Of a stretch of DNA of 64,000 nucleotides, positions 1 through 11,245 are shown one piece after another. Each line of letters opens with the position of its first letter. The first letter of the stretch is position 1. The position numbers and the translations under genes were made by a program. The notes beneath the pieces were generated by a model. It searched no databases, had not been told where the DNA came from, and was given only the letters and a program-made list of their open reading frames with translations. The stretch comes from Dioszegia crocea (lineage: Eukaryota; Basidiomycota; Tremellomycetes; Tremellales; Bulleribasidiaceae): assembly GCA_001600615.1 (NCBI GenBank), contig BCKK01000002.1, positions 340,809 to 404,808 of the forward strand. The letters run 5' to 3'.

Positions 1-852
1 GGCTAGGAGGGATGGGAATGAGCCCGTACTCAATGGTTCGCTGATTCTGAATGATATTTTCGAGCTGCGGGTCTTGATCAACCTTCCAGATCCGCTTCTC
101 CTCTCGAAGCAACGATCGCTGACGTTCCTAGGGCATGGGAGGAATGAATATGATGGTGAGCTAGATACTGCATTGGACTCATTGGGCATCACCGCTGCTG
201 TCATGTGGCGTTTGTCAAAAAGAATCACCTTATCAAGCCGCCTTCTTGACATTTCTCCCCACCTCCCTTCCATCTGGATTCTGGAGTTCCCGTATCGGGG
301 GTCCCAAAGCTGACACCAGCAGGGCATGGGGGGGATGAACGGGATGAATATGATGGTGAGCTTATCGCCTCCGCATCCGCACCTTTCCCCGAGGGATTTC
401 GCAATGCGACGTCGCCGGAAATGCGCCTTTTCAGACAACTATTTCTGTGGGAAGGTGACCCTAACTGACCCGACAGAATCCAATGATGATGAGCGGTATG
501 GGGGGCATGGGGGGAATGATGGGGATGGGAGGATATGTGAGTACGGTCCACTTAGTATCCCCTTGTCTGGTTGCCAAACCCCATCTGCGGATTTCGCCTG
601 TGGCAGTCTGGCCAAGTCAGCAAAACAGACATCTGAGGACCATTGGGCGAGATTCAGTCGGGAGTGTCTGCCGGATGTGCCTGAGGGTGCTTGTCGGAAG
701 TTGAGGACACCGCAAGTGCAAGTACAGCGCCGAGGAGGACCTGCGGCGGGTCCCAGTTAATGTTCCACGGTGGCTCTTGCGCGATTTGTGCCACTGCCTA
801 CTTGCCTCCCTCTTCCTCCCTCTTCCTCCCTCTCCTCCCTCTCTCTCCCTCT

Positions 853-896
<44 letters not shown>

Positions 897-1273
897 TTCC
901 TCTTTACTCTTCTGCATCAATTGTGCTGACTTCCTAGGGTATGATGGGTGGTGGCCTAGGCAGCGGCGCATACGGCGTCAGTCACAGTCTCCTCACTCCT
1001 TGGCTCGCCCAGCTGATACCGAGGTCTTCTTGGTACTATTAGATGCCAAGATATCCACCTGGCGGGTAAGTCTTCCCCTGGGGTCTGATGTTAGCGACTG
1101 CAAGCATCAAGACCATGAATTAAGTGAAGGGAAGAGGCTGAGATGGTGTTTGCAGACTGTTTGGCGACTACGGTATGGGCATGGGCGCAATGCCTGGCGG
1201 AATGATGGCAGGGATGGGGACCATGCAAGGAGGATACGGGATGGGGATGGGGATGGGGGGTGGAATGTACTGA
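1..1273 (+). CDS. Gly/Met-rich protein, 3' part only (5' end outside window)
   Basis: This is the C-terminal part of a gene entering from the left; I do not recognise the family. Exons visible by splice signals: about 7-35, 132-155, 323-355, 477-536, 938-976, 1043-1065 and 1156-1273, with TGA at 1271. They are tiny (24, 33, 60, 39 and 23 nt before the last), and the four from 132 to 976 are multiples of three in phase 0. They encode Gly/Met motifs such as GMGGMNMM and GMGGMNGMNMM. The last exons read PPGGLFGDYGMGMG and end in GMGMGMGGGMY. Such low-complexity Gly/Met/Tyr tails occur in peroxins, endocytic adaptors and RNA-binding proteins, so the composition does not identify it. The reading across six junctions stays open, which supports the splicing model. 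The exact first exon and any upstream domain are unknown. Confidence 0.6.
805..893. repeat. Pyrimidine tract ending in a (CT)n microsatellite
   Basis: Within the intron 537-937 of the Gly/Met-rich gene, positions 805-893 are almost pure C/T on the plus strand, with a single G at 862. The tract passes from CCTCCCTCTT units into an uninterrupted CT repeat at 863-893. It is far upstream of the intron's own branch site and acceptor (CTGAC near 930, TAG at 935-937), so it is not simply a polypyrimidine tract. Length variation between strains is likely. Confidence 0.9.
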
Positions 1274-1474
1274 GGGAGAGGAGGAGGCATTGTAACATTG
1301 AATTTGATGTATCTCTAGCCCTGGCGTACGAAGGCGTACATGAAGCGATGCGCCTCAACTCTCGAATGGCTCGATTCTTAGCATCTAGGACCGGTTCAGA
1401 GAGTCGATCCGCACAGTGAATAATGTGCATACGAGACATTGGGGATGTCAGTCACAAAGTGTAGTCTTCTTGAA

Positions 1475-2783
1475 TCAATCATGGCCTCCGGCTATATACT
1501 GCTGACCTCTGCGGCGTTGTGAGCACTGATCTGGACCAAGTTTTCGCGTATAGAGTACACAGAGCAGACTTACAGAGGAGTGACATTGCCCTGCTCGTCC
1601 ATCAAGCGATTGTAAGGGTGTACGCCGTGTAGGTTTGTGGCATCACGGACAACTCCAAACCAGCAATACCGCCTGGATACGTTAGCAGAATACTAGTACG
1701 GTGAGAGCATTTGCGCTCAATAATGACTGACGCGATGTAGTCTGTTTCATCGAGCCATTTCGTTGTTTGTCCTGGAATTGGTCAGGTCAACTTCTCATGT
1801 GGTCATGAATACGAGAGTAAGGTTACCCATGAAGTCGTGCACCTGCTGCTGGTTTCGGGGATTGGGCACAAGCGGGGAGAAGCTCTGTACTATCAGCTCG
1901 ATATCATTCGACCTTCCAGTGAGGCATACCGTCATTGCGAACTCCGTGACCCAGATCGGTAGGCGGAACTCGTTCCAGAACTTCTCTACCGTGCTCTTGA
2001 AGCTGTCAAAAGTCGTGGTGTATACATGAACAGCGATGTAGTCTGGCATCTCGTCTGGTGACAGGAGCGAGAAGAATTTCTGAGAGGTCAGTCTGAGCAA
2101 TTCAAGACGCAGCTGCATGCGCACTCACCTTGAGCCATACGATGTCATGCGCCACGCCTGGCGACACCAGCTTGATCTGAGATGACGACGATTTCCTAAG
2201 CTTGGCAACATCTTTCCAGCTGTATATTAGTCTCGCACCGACTACTGATCCCACCTCGCAGCAGCGTCAGCGGGGCTACATCGGCTTGCCACCGCAGCGT
2301 CATCATGATCTACAGCTTCAGCGTTTGATGAGATCAGAACGGGAGCTTGACTCACCAGGCTCGTTGTATCCTAGGAGGTTACTCCAGCCTTCTTGGAGAT
2401 GATCACTGTTGTGCAGAAAGTCCGTACGCCATCTGATATCAGTCAACCGTGCTGGATATACTAATACATGCAGCTTTGACTCAAGTAGAAAACTCACAAC
2501 ATGGGGACGAATTCTCCATTGATGATGAGGTCTGAGGAGGTATCAGGCAGTACTTTAGTATAGTTCTTGTTCCAGTTATAATGCCAAGAGAGCTTCTGTG
2601 TATCCTTGTCAGTACACAGTATATACGAGTATATATCATATCCAAATGGCGCTGCAACTGACGGATTCGGGCTTGAAGAACTTTGCAACTGGATCGCTCG
2701 ATAATTCTTGGACGGGCCAGCTGATACCTGCCTTGAGACATCAGCTACGTACAGACGACAGGACTCACTTTGCTCTTCATCAT
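1475..2783 (-). CDS. GH128 glycoside hydrolase (Asl1-like catalytic core)
   Basis: Predicted glycoside hydrolase family 128 (alkali-sensitive-linkage / Asl1-like) enzyme; family members act on beta-1,3-glucan of the fungal wall. Read on the minus strand across several short introns, the catalytic barrel begins with AGISWPVQ and LSWHYNWNKNYT. It then carries LLGYNEPG (about 2350-2375), whose Glu is the expected acid/base, and later DYIAVHVYT and LPIWVTEFAM (about 1925-2040), whose Glu is the expected nucleophile. The C-terminus follows the family pattern YCWFG...NRLMDEQGNVTPLGQQY, with TGA at 1475. The last intron joins 1574 to 1508. The start at 2783 (MMKSK) is the first Met before the barrel, but an acceptor-like CAG lies just upstream, so an extra 5' exon is possible. 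No signal peptide is visible with this start, which is odd for a wall enzyme. Confidence 0.8.
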
Positions 2784-3282
2784 GCTGTTGAAGGTAAAAG
2801 GTATGAACGACCCAAGTCCGGACGGCGACTTTTGGCGGGCGTTTCATCCTGGCGACGCACGGACTTGGCGAGGGGCGCGCTTTCGTCACGCGGATCATTT
2901 GGCGTAAACCTTAAGCATATAGCAAGTACTCATCCATCATATCCACCCAAAGTCGCACTGCAACGCCAGCAACAGAGTGGACATCACAGCGAACCGAATC
3001 TTACGCTCATTTTGACACCCATACCGCTTCGAACGACCCCGCGGACGACATTCACGACCCAGACGCGAGGAAAGCGGAGAACGCGACGCGATCTCCCGCC
3101 CTATCTATCCGCCTACATCAGCTTGACTCTACCAGTCAGACACTCTTCATCCTGCTTGGGGCTGCCAGTATCTGGGGCATGAAGTCTCTCTTCAACCTGT
3201 TTCGACCCTTTGTTGACCCATAATCTGTAGGTTGGGTGGCAAAAAGCTCCCTTTGTCAACAGACCTGATTGTGACAGACACG
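2784..3282. other. Divergent intergenic region, GH128 / ATG4
   Basis: About 500 bp separate the two divergent starts. A possible upstream ATG4 mini-exon begins at the ATG near 3180 (MKSLFN) and could splice across 3201-3231 into the reading frame that contains the chosen ATG4 start at 3283. Likewise a minus-strand open stretch to 2898 could hold an extra 5' exon of the GH128 gene. Neither is required. I see no other gene here. Confidence 0.4.
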
Positions 3283-6200
3283 ATGAATGTTCGGTCGTCC
3301 TACCAGCAAGGCGAAGCCGACATCTCGCTCACCGCATCATCTCCACCTACATCATCATCTTCCCGACCGAGCATCTCATCTCAGCCATCCTCATCCAGTA
3401 GCCGCAGCAATCTTCCTCCTCCGCCCCCACCAGGCCGCGTGCCCCCGCCGAAAGGCAGATCGCTTCGCAATGCTGGGCAGAAGTTGCGTATAGGGAAGCG
3501 CATAGAGAAGAAGCGGACCGACGAGGGGGAAGAGGAGGAGTGGACGCTCGAGGACGGAGACCAAGTGAGCGAGGAAGGCGGGATGGAGGAATTGATGGTG
3601 ATGGATGACTCCCAGACGACCGAAAGGCCTTATCTGGTCAAGAAGGGAGAACGGGAGTCCAAGGGGAAGAGGCTGGCGCATAAGACATCCCAACTGTTCT
3701 CACGGAAGGATAAGGGGCGAACGAACGACGACTCGAACCTCAGTGCACCCAGTGCCAGTCGGCAAACGTCTTATTCCTCTACGGCATCCAGTGAATCTAG
3801 TCGTTCCAATCCTTTACCCCTTGTCCAATCACGACAATCTACCGTCCTATCTGCAGCGCCAAAACCCAAGCCACAGCACACACGGCGGATATCTCAAGAT
3901 TCCCAAACTTTATGGCATGGCGTGCAGCGAACGACTCGGTCAGGGTCGTCCTCGACCGAATCACCGCCCGAGACCGCACATCTCCCTATTCCCCGACGAC
4001 AATCCTCCAACCTCAGCGCTTCTGTCCCCTCTCTATCCCGAAACCATCTCCCACAACCCTCACTCGCCCCATCCTCCATGTCGACTCGGATGTCCTCGTG
4101 GTTCACCCACCTCATTTCGAGCTCGACGTCTCCCGAAACGGTGATGGCAGCATCGGCCGATCCCCCTTCTCCAGCCCGCAAATCCACATCTGCAGCCGCC
4201 AACTTTCTCAATGCTGCGCGACAGCGTGCGGTAGACGGAGTCCGCCATCTGCTGGATACCGAAGCGCAACCGGATAAATCCACCGACACGATGTGGCTCA
4301 TGGGCTTGCCTCATCCAGGCTATCAACCCGTATCACCCTCCCGCTCGCCCAGTATACAGTCTCCAGATCTGCCAGACCTAGCAGAGAGAGATTCTGCCTC
4401 TTCGGGGCGACCTTCCCCTCCGTCGAAGATCGAATCATTGCGACCGGCGGGTTGGCCAAAGCGGAAAGACTCAGGCCCAATGTCTCCCCCGAACAAATCA
4501 CTAGGGCAGCTGTTGACTGGGTCTGCAATATCCCTGAACTCGCCTCAAAAGGATTCCGACAGTCCAGGTAGGAGAAGAGCAGCTGGCAAGGACACTCAGG
4601 TGCAGAAATGGCCGGAAGCATGTGAGTAGGTTCACTGCGCCGGGCTGACTTCCAGTTTTTGACGATTTCCGAACTCGAATTTGGTGCACCTATCGAGGCC
4701 AATATGCCCCCATCATTCCTATGCCGACTGGTCTGCTCATTCCCTCGTCGGAAGCGTACTATGCTGCATTTGCAACAACACCCGTAGAAGCGCCTCCTCC
4801 CGCATCGGAGAACAGCTTGGCAACCAAGCCTTCATCGTGGGGCTGGCCGAAGGCGCCAGAGGAACGGGGTCTTACCAGTGATGCTGGATGGGGATGTATG
4901 CTGAGAACGGGCCAAAGCTTGTTGGCGAATGCGTTGATCAATCTGCATCTCGGTCGAGGTGGGTCATTCTGTCTTGAAGTCACCAAACTTCGCGAATGCT
5001 GATTTCTCAGATTGGCGACTGCCAGAAATCAAGCCACAACTAGACTCAACGACATCCTCCTCTGTCCTAGAAGTCGAAGCTTATGCCACATACGTTCGCA
5101 TACTGTCCTACTTCATGGACGACCCATCACCACTTTGCCCCTTTTCGGTTCATCGCATGGCTCTTATCGGCAAAGAGCTCGGCAAAGAAGTAGGCGAGTG
5201 GTTTGGCCCATCTACCGCGTCTGGAGCTCTCAAAACGCTAGCGGATGCCTTTCCACCCTGCGGATTGGCGGTCAGCACTGCATTGGATGGGATTATCTAC
5301 AGGAGTGATGTGTACGCGGCATCATCTCAACCAAGCGGGGATTGGAAAGTCGCTGAGGATGAGAGGGTCGCCACTGGAAGATGGGGTGGGAAGGCGGTGT
5401 TGCTATTGATCGGTCTGAGATTGGGACTGGATGGGGTGAACCCGATATATCATGACAGCATCAAGGTATGTCATTTCTGTCATCTACAAAATTTAGCTAA
5501 TACCGTCAGGCGCTCTTCACTTTCCCACAGTCTGTCGGTATTGCCGGCGGGCGGCCAAACACATCCTACTACTTTGTTGCCTCACAGGGTAACAATCTAT
5601 TCTACCTCGATCCCCATTTCACCAGACCGGCGGTGCCATTGGAGATCCCCCCAGCCGCTATCAACGAGTCGCGTAGACTCGTCGAGAGCAATGCCGGGAG
5701 AGAAGCGGACGTGGTATCTTCATCACGCGTACAACTCGATCTTGTCGACGCAGACGACGTCTCCGACAACTCTGATGACTCCCTCCCTCCCTCGCAGAAA
5801 CGCCCGAATCGCGCTGAAGGTGTGAAAAGGATCAGCATATCGCGCGCAATTCCCTCGGAACCCTCTGCTACATTCCGCATCCCATCATCTCCAACAACGC
5901 CTATTGCATCGAGCTCGAGTCGACCGACCGATGTCTTTGACGCCCCTACTCCCCCTGCCTCCTCCCTGAACCGCGATTCGATATCCCCCCAACTGGATCC
6001 ACAAACGGCTTGGTATCTCAATGCATATACCGAGACACAACTGCATACGTTTCACAGCGAAAAGGTCCGCAAAATGCCTTTGTCGGGACTGGATCCGAGT
6101 ATGCTTTTAGGCTTTTTAGTGCGGGATAAGGCGGACTTTGAGGATTTCTGTAGACGAGCACATGACGTGAGTGATTTTCAACACCGCTTGGATGCATATC

Positions 6201-6739
6201 TGACGATGCAGCTACCGCAAAAGATCTTCTCGGTGCAAGATGAGCCACCCACGTGGGACGAGGACGATGCGGGGCTGGAGTCGGTATCGGAACCTGAGTT
6301 CTCGGATGGAGACGGGCATGTTGCCGTCCCCTCGGATACGAATGAGGCGTTGCTGGCGGACACGGCGTCTCTTGGTCTGGAAGATCGAGGTATACCCATC
6401 CAGCACAAGCCTAGAGCCGCGAAGGAAGAAGACGATTGGGAGGGGCCATCCTCTTACCCTATACCTCTCGGCATAATTGATCGGTCCGCTACGCCGAATA
6501 GCATACCGGTCATAGTCGAACGGCCATCCCTGGATATGCCGAAGCACGCTTTATCGTCGTCAAACGGAGATCATCGTGAGGCCGTACGCGGAGCAGAGGA
6601 TGCAGAAGAGGGAGTAGGGGAGGAAGAGGACGTCGTGGAGGACACGGGCACGGCGAGGAGAGTTGCACCTGGTGTGCGGGTGATCATGAGGCAGAGGACG
6701 GATTCTTGGGTCAAGCCGGATCGACCGGATGATTTCTAG
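3283..6739 (+). CDS. ATG4: Autophagy cysteine protease Atg4
   Basis: Atg4 (peptidase family C54) trims the C-terminus of Atg8 and later removes it from phosphatidylethanolamine during autophagosome formation. Exons 3283-4621, 4656-4958, 5011-5465 and 5510-6739 join in frame to about 1108 residues. The catalytic domain starts at [14 protein letters not shown] (about residue 447). The nucleophile lies in [14 protein letters not shown] (Cys about 527), and the Asp/His pair is in FYLDPH (about 5610). [22 protein letters not shown] and [10 protein letters not shown] are further C54 blocks. It is much longer than yeast Atg4 (about 500 residues). The extra length is a Ser/Pro-rich, apparently disordered N-terminal region of about 445 residues, plus Ser/acidic-rich inserts after the Asp-His region. 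The start at 3283 is the first in-frame ATG of the large exon; an upstream mini-exon is possible. Confidence 0.93.
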
Positions 6740-7230
6740 TATCTTGCGAGTGTGATGTGTAGCAATTTTGGGTTTGACTGGTTGTATCTGGGCTTCCCTA
6801 CAATTCTGCCACTGCTGACCATTCTCACTGCCCTTATATGACTTGACGGTCTCGATTGACCACAGCGGTGGGGAGGGGAGAGATCTGGTCGGTGCCTTGA
6901 AACGATCGACAGAACGCGTCAAAGTTGGAATCAGCTTACCCCAGAAGCTCGAGCTTCCTTCAGTTGACGTGTCTCTGCCTTTGCCAAAGATCCTGGCATA
7001 TCTCTCCAGCACTCCGATCAGCGGTGTGGACTCGAGCTGCTCATACAGTCCGGTCGGTCAGGCTGAGGCCACCGAGGGCCAAGTGGCATGTGGGGCCCCT
7101 CATCACTTACGTAACTCAAAAGATTTCCTGAATTTCCAGCTGCTGTTGACAGGTTTGGGTGTGCGCCTTATCTATCATTTCCATCTCTGTATCCTCCATC
7201 TTAACATCACTGCAGCACCATAGATTCATC
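6740..7230. other. Intergenic ATG4-GUA1, with a doubtful small minus-strand gene
   Basis: This contains the ATG4 3' end and the GUA1 promoter. On the minus strand there is a weak gene-like signal. A perfect donor GTAAGT at about 7112 could join to an exon reading QLESTPLIGVLERYARIFGK (about 7030-6970). That exon could join through a 44-nt intron to WGTDQISPLPTAVVNRDRQVI with TAA at 6834. No acceptable start codon is found upstream in the matching frame, so I do not call a gene. A single ACGCGT occurs at about 6915. Confidence 0.25.
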
Positions 7231-9304
7231 ATGTCGGCAGCGGATGAAATGCACAGCGTGTACGACACGATCCTGATCCTGGACTTTGGATCCCAGGTGC
7301 GTCAGCTGAAACGCTGCCGTTCGTTAGCTGGACGTTGAGGGGTGCTAATGCTGTCAGTACTCCCATCTTATCACTCGAAGATGTCGAGAAATCAACGTAC
7401 GTATCAAGCAGAGATAGTGCAATAAGCCCTTCCTCTGATTCAACAGGTCTACTGTGAGATGCTGCCGTGCACACAAAAGATCAAGGATTTGACCTGGAAG
7501 CCGAAGGGTGAATTTTGTTGCCTACTCAATCGAGTCGATGTATGCTGATTTGACAGGAATCATCCTATCTGGATCACCCTACTCCGTGTACGACCCTGCA
7601 TCCCCTCACGTCGACCCGGATGTGTTCACCGCCGGTGTGCCTGTGCTCGGTATCTGCTACGGTCTGCAGGAAATTGCTCTAACTCACGGAGGCAACGTCG
7701 AGGCGCATTCTCACCGTGAATATGGACACGCCAACGTGAAGGTGGTGAAGTCTGGTAAGGCGCATGCGGATAGGCTGTTCGATGGTATCGAGATGGACAG
7801 TGACGAAGGGCTACAAGTGAGTTTCTGGTCTAGGAATCATGCTTGCTGTTGCTGATTCTCAGGTCTGGATGTCGCACGGCGACCAGTTGACTTCCTTGCC
7901 TCCCAACTTCATCACTATCGCTTCCACTCCTACTTCTCCCTTCACCTCTATCGCCCACGAGTCTCAGGACATTTTCGGCGTTCAATTCCACCCTGAGGTG
8001 TCACACTCGCCCAAGGGCAAAGAGGTCATTGCTGCCTTCGTCAGGAACGTCTGTGGTATTGAGGGAGGTTGGGGCATGGTAAGTTGACCTCTACGATGTT
8101 CTGATCAATTACTGATTCATGCAGGACTCCTTCATCCCAAAAGAGATTGCGCGAATCCGAGAAATTTGCGGGGAGAAGGGCCAGGTCATCGGCGCTGTTT
8201 CCGGAGGTGTCGATTCGACCGTTGCGGCGAAGCTCATGCACGAGGCCATTGGCGACCGGTGAGTCTTAGCTCGTTATACAGACACTTTAGCTCATCTGCC
8301 AGATTCCACGCCATCATGGTCGACAACGGTGTTCTGCGCAAGGACGAAGGCGCGAAAGTCCACGAGATGCTCACCAAGAATCTCGGCGTCAACCTCACCG
8401 TCATTGACGCTTCGGAGCTTTTCCTCGGTCGGTTGAAGGGTGTGGAGGACCCAGAGAGGAAGCGAAAGATCATCGGCAACACCTTCATCGAGGTCTTCGA
8501 GGCGGAAGCTGCCAAGTTGGAGGCAGCGGCCGAGAAGGAGTTGGCGGAAAAGGGCGGCGAAGCCAAGGGCAAGATTGAGTGGCTCCTCCAGGGTACTCTC
8601 TATCCCGACGTCATTGAGTCGATCAGCTTCAAGGGACCGAGTGCGACCATCAAGACCCACCACAACGTCGGTGGTCTATTGGAGAACATGAAGCTTAAGT
8701 TGATTGAGCCGTTGAGGGAGCTATTCAAGGGTGAGTCTGGCTATATATCCCGATATGCCAAAGCTGACCGTGCAGACGAGGTTCGTGCCCTTGGCCGACT
8801 GCTCGACATCCCCGCCCACCTCGTCGGCCGCCACCCTTTCCCCGGACCAGGTCTCGCCATCCGAATTCTTGGAGAAGTCACCAAGGACCAGATCAAAATC
8901 CTTCAGCACGCTGATGACATCTACATTGAGGAGATCCGCGCTGCTGGTCTATACGACCAAATCTCGCAGGCGTTTGTTGCGCTCTTGCCGGTGAAGGCCG
9001 TCGGTGTTGCCGGAGACGCCAGGACCTACGACCAGGTTGTGGCATTGAGGGCGGTCTCGACCGAGGACTTTATGACTGCGGACTGGTATGTGCTCTATAT
9101 ACCATGTATCTCGGGCCCAGGCTGATGAATCAGGTTCGTGTTCCCGCCCCAGGTGTTGAAGAAGATATCATCGAGGATTACAAACGAGGTCAAGGGTGTC
9201 AACAGGGTGGTCTACGATGTGACTTCCAAGCCTCCCGGGACGTGAGTGACATTTCACCGATTGCTCTGATTGAGGCTGACTGTTACAGTGTAGAATGGCT
9301 ATAA
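7231..9304 (+). CDS. GUA1: GMP synthase (glutamine-hydrolysing)
   Basis: GMP synthetase converts XMP to GMP with ATP and glutamine, the last step of de novo guanine nucleotide synthesis in the cytosol. The first exon (7231) reads [12 protein letters not shown] and continues as [11 protein letters not shown]. The class I glutamine amidotransferase domain has its nucleophile in GICYGLQE (TGC at 7655) and the His/Glu pair in [10 protein letters not shown] (about 7980). The ATP pyrophosphatase P-loop is [12 protein letters not shown] (about 8197-8235). The C-terminal dimerisation domain contains [13 protein letters not shown] (about 8828). The protein ends SKPPGTVEWL with TAA at 9302. Several introns of about 45-60 nt interrupt the gene. 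The domain order and completeness match a normal full-length enzyme. It ends only 51 bp before the end of the convergent BTB gene. Confidence 0.97.
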
Positions 9305-9355
9305 TTGTGCATGTATACTCCTTAGAATTTGCCCGTCCTTATCCCCAAGCGCCCC

Positions 9356-10192
9356 CTACAATCCCAGTTTCTCCGCCTCGCGGACGTCCTTGACGAATTG
9401 CTCCGCCTTCTCGGCATTTGGCCAGCTAATTGTGAAGCTGGTGTTAACGTTGGGGTAGCCTTGGTAGTAATGGGTATGAGCCACACCGTTGGCCAAGAGG
9501 GACTTCAGGAGGGGGAGTTGCCAGTTCTTCCGAACCTTCGAAATGATGTCGAAGATATTGGCAGTGTCCAGCGCCTCTCGGGTGAAGGCGCAGCGAGTGA
9601 GGGCAAGTTTGACGTTGGTAAGGTCGTTGTCGCGGCTGCAGGCAAGGAGGAGCAGGAAGGGCTTAGCGGCGCAGATTGCATCATAAGCCTTCTGCACGTG
9701 GGGGATGAGACGATCACAATCGAGGTGGTAGATGAGCTTGACGTGCTCGTGAAGGGTTTCGAAGTCTGACGTGGTTTGGTAGTCAAGTAAGGTAGGGATG
9801 GCGTAGCGATCGAGGAAGAGCCGAACCGCTGACGCCGTGTATTCGAGAGGGATAGCGTCAGCCGGGGTCATGTGTCCATTGGGGATGGTAGTGAGCATGC
9901 CATTGAAGAGGGAGCTTCAGACGTCAGCTTTAGGGGGAACTGACTACCGCTCAGATGTAGTATTGACTCACGATTCTCGCTTCAAGGCATGACTGCTGGC
10001 TCTGAAGTGGACATTGTCGTTCGATTTGATGACGACATCGAGGATGGGGTCGGAGTGGAAATTGTCCCATTTCATGGTGGGGGCAGGGTCGACGGGTGTG
10101 TCGTTTGGTGTTGCGCCTGAGTAAAGAATCCTGCGCTTCATCCTCGAGTCGAGAAGAGCGGCCGCGCGGACTGATGACGCTTCGGGATTCAT
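9356..10192 (-). CDS. BTB/POZ domain protein, paralogue A
   Basis: Two exons (10192-9972 and 9914-9356) encode about 259 residues. The BTB/POZ fold is recognisable from FHSDPILDVVIKSNDNVHFR and the following RASSHALKRESSLFNGM, which straddles the intron. BTB domains mediate dimerisation and recruitment of Cul3 ubiquitin ligases; no BACK, Kelch, MATH or zinc-finger partner domain is visible. The C-terminal half is predicted helical and ends SWPNAEKAEQFVKDVREAEK. The next gene upstream has the same exon structure and motif order, so the two are a tandem duplication. The substrate and partners are unknown. The N-terminal 40 residues are basic and probably disordered. Confidence 0.85.
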
Positions 10193-10429
10193 GGCGAGGT
10201 GAATGTAGGATACTGAAAGTCATTTCTGCAGGCGGAGACGTAGATTATATAGGGAGGCGGCTGGGATGGCTCCATTGCCCTGTGCGTGTGACGGACGCGA
10301 TGTCATGTGTGAGCCTCCTTCTAGATCTGGTTTAAGGCACATACGTCATTTGAGAATGATCCATCCTCTGCCGACACCGAGACAAAGTTACGAGTACATG
10401 CTATCTGTAAAGACGATATACTGCCCGGT

Positions 10430-11245
10430 TTATCTGGTTGGAGAGGATTGAGCATCCTGTACAAATGCCTTTATCCTTCCAGTGTCCGGCCACTGCGCCT
10501 CATACACACCCGGGACCGGACCACGCACACCACGTTCCAATTTCGGTTGACGAACAAGCATGTGGTGGAGAAGACGATATCGCCATCGACTCCGGACCGA
10601 AGATGTGATGGTGAAGATCTTGTCGGCAGTGAGCGGCAATGCGATGATCCTACATTGATTGAGGGCGAGGGCGGCAGTTTCGAGGTCATTGTGTTTGCTC
10701 GCGAGGCGGAGCCATGCGAGAGGGTCGCGGGAACATTTCTCTTCGAACGCGATACTGATTTGGCATCGGAGTCGATCACAGTCCAGATAGTCGATGAAAT
10801 CTCGAAGCTCGTAGAGGAATGATAAATCAAAGGTGGAGTATTCCGGTGGATTGGGAGTGGCGTAGCTATTGAGGAAGGTCCTGATATGTCTTGCGCGGTA
10901 GTCCAATGGGACAGCTTCGGATGCAGACATATAGGTAGGGGATTGGAGGCCGAACATGCCCTTGAAGAGGCCCCTGATCTGTCAGCGATGGGCACCCATA
11001 TGCAGCGCCTGGATCGGAGCACGACAACTTTCGGCCATGGGCATTACTCACGTTTCGCGCACCAAGATAAAACTGCTAGCTCTGAAGTAGACCTCGTCAC
11101 TGGACTTGAGCACAACATCAAGAATCGGATCGGAGTGAAGCTGGTCCCAAGTGATTTTGGAAATGCTGGAATCGGGTTCCTCCTTCTGAGGACCGGGTGT
11201 CGCCCACGTCACCGATTTGCGTTTGTAGGTGGTAACTTTTGGCAT
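10430..11245 (-). CDS. BTB/POZ domain protein, paralogue B
   Basis: Two exons (11245-11052 and 10973-10430) encode about 245 residues. The BTB core reads LHSDPILDVVLKSSDEVYFR, then RASSFILVRETGLFKGMFG across the intron, matching paralogue A in sequence and in intron position (phase 2, after the same RE residue pair). Later blocks DFIDYLDCDRL and WPDTGRIKAFVQDA also align with paralogue A (LIYHLDCDRL, WPNAEKAEQFVKDV). The start at 11245 (MPKVTTYKRK) gives an N-terminus of similar length to A; the frame is open further upstream, so a longer form is possible. The two paralogues are separated by 237 bp and share orientation. No known specific function. Confidence 0.82.

Noticed and set aside
859..895. 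Arg/Glu-repeat minus-strand frame and Leu/Ser-repeat plus-strand frame over the CT tract
   Set aside because: They are translations of a microsatellite inside an intron, not proteins.
6843..7223. 126-codon plus-strand open frame before GUA1
   Set aside because: It has no recognisable motif, lies in the GUA1 promoter and is in conflict with the GUA1 leader; the minus-strand alternative is at least as good and also weak.
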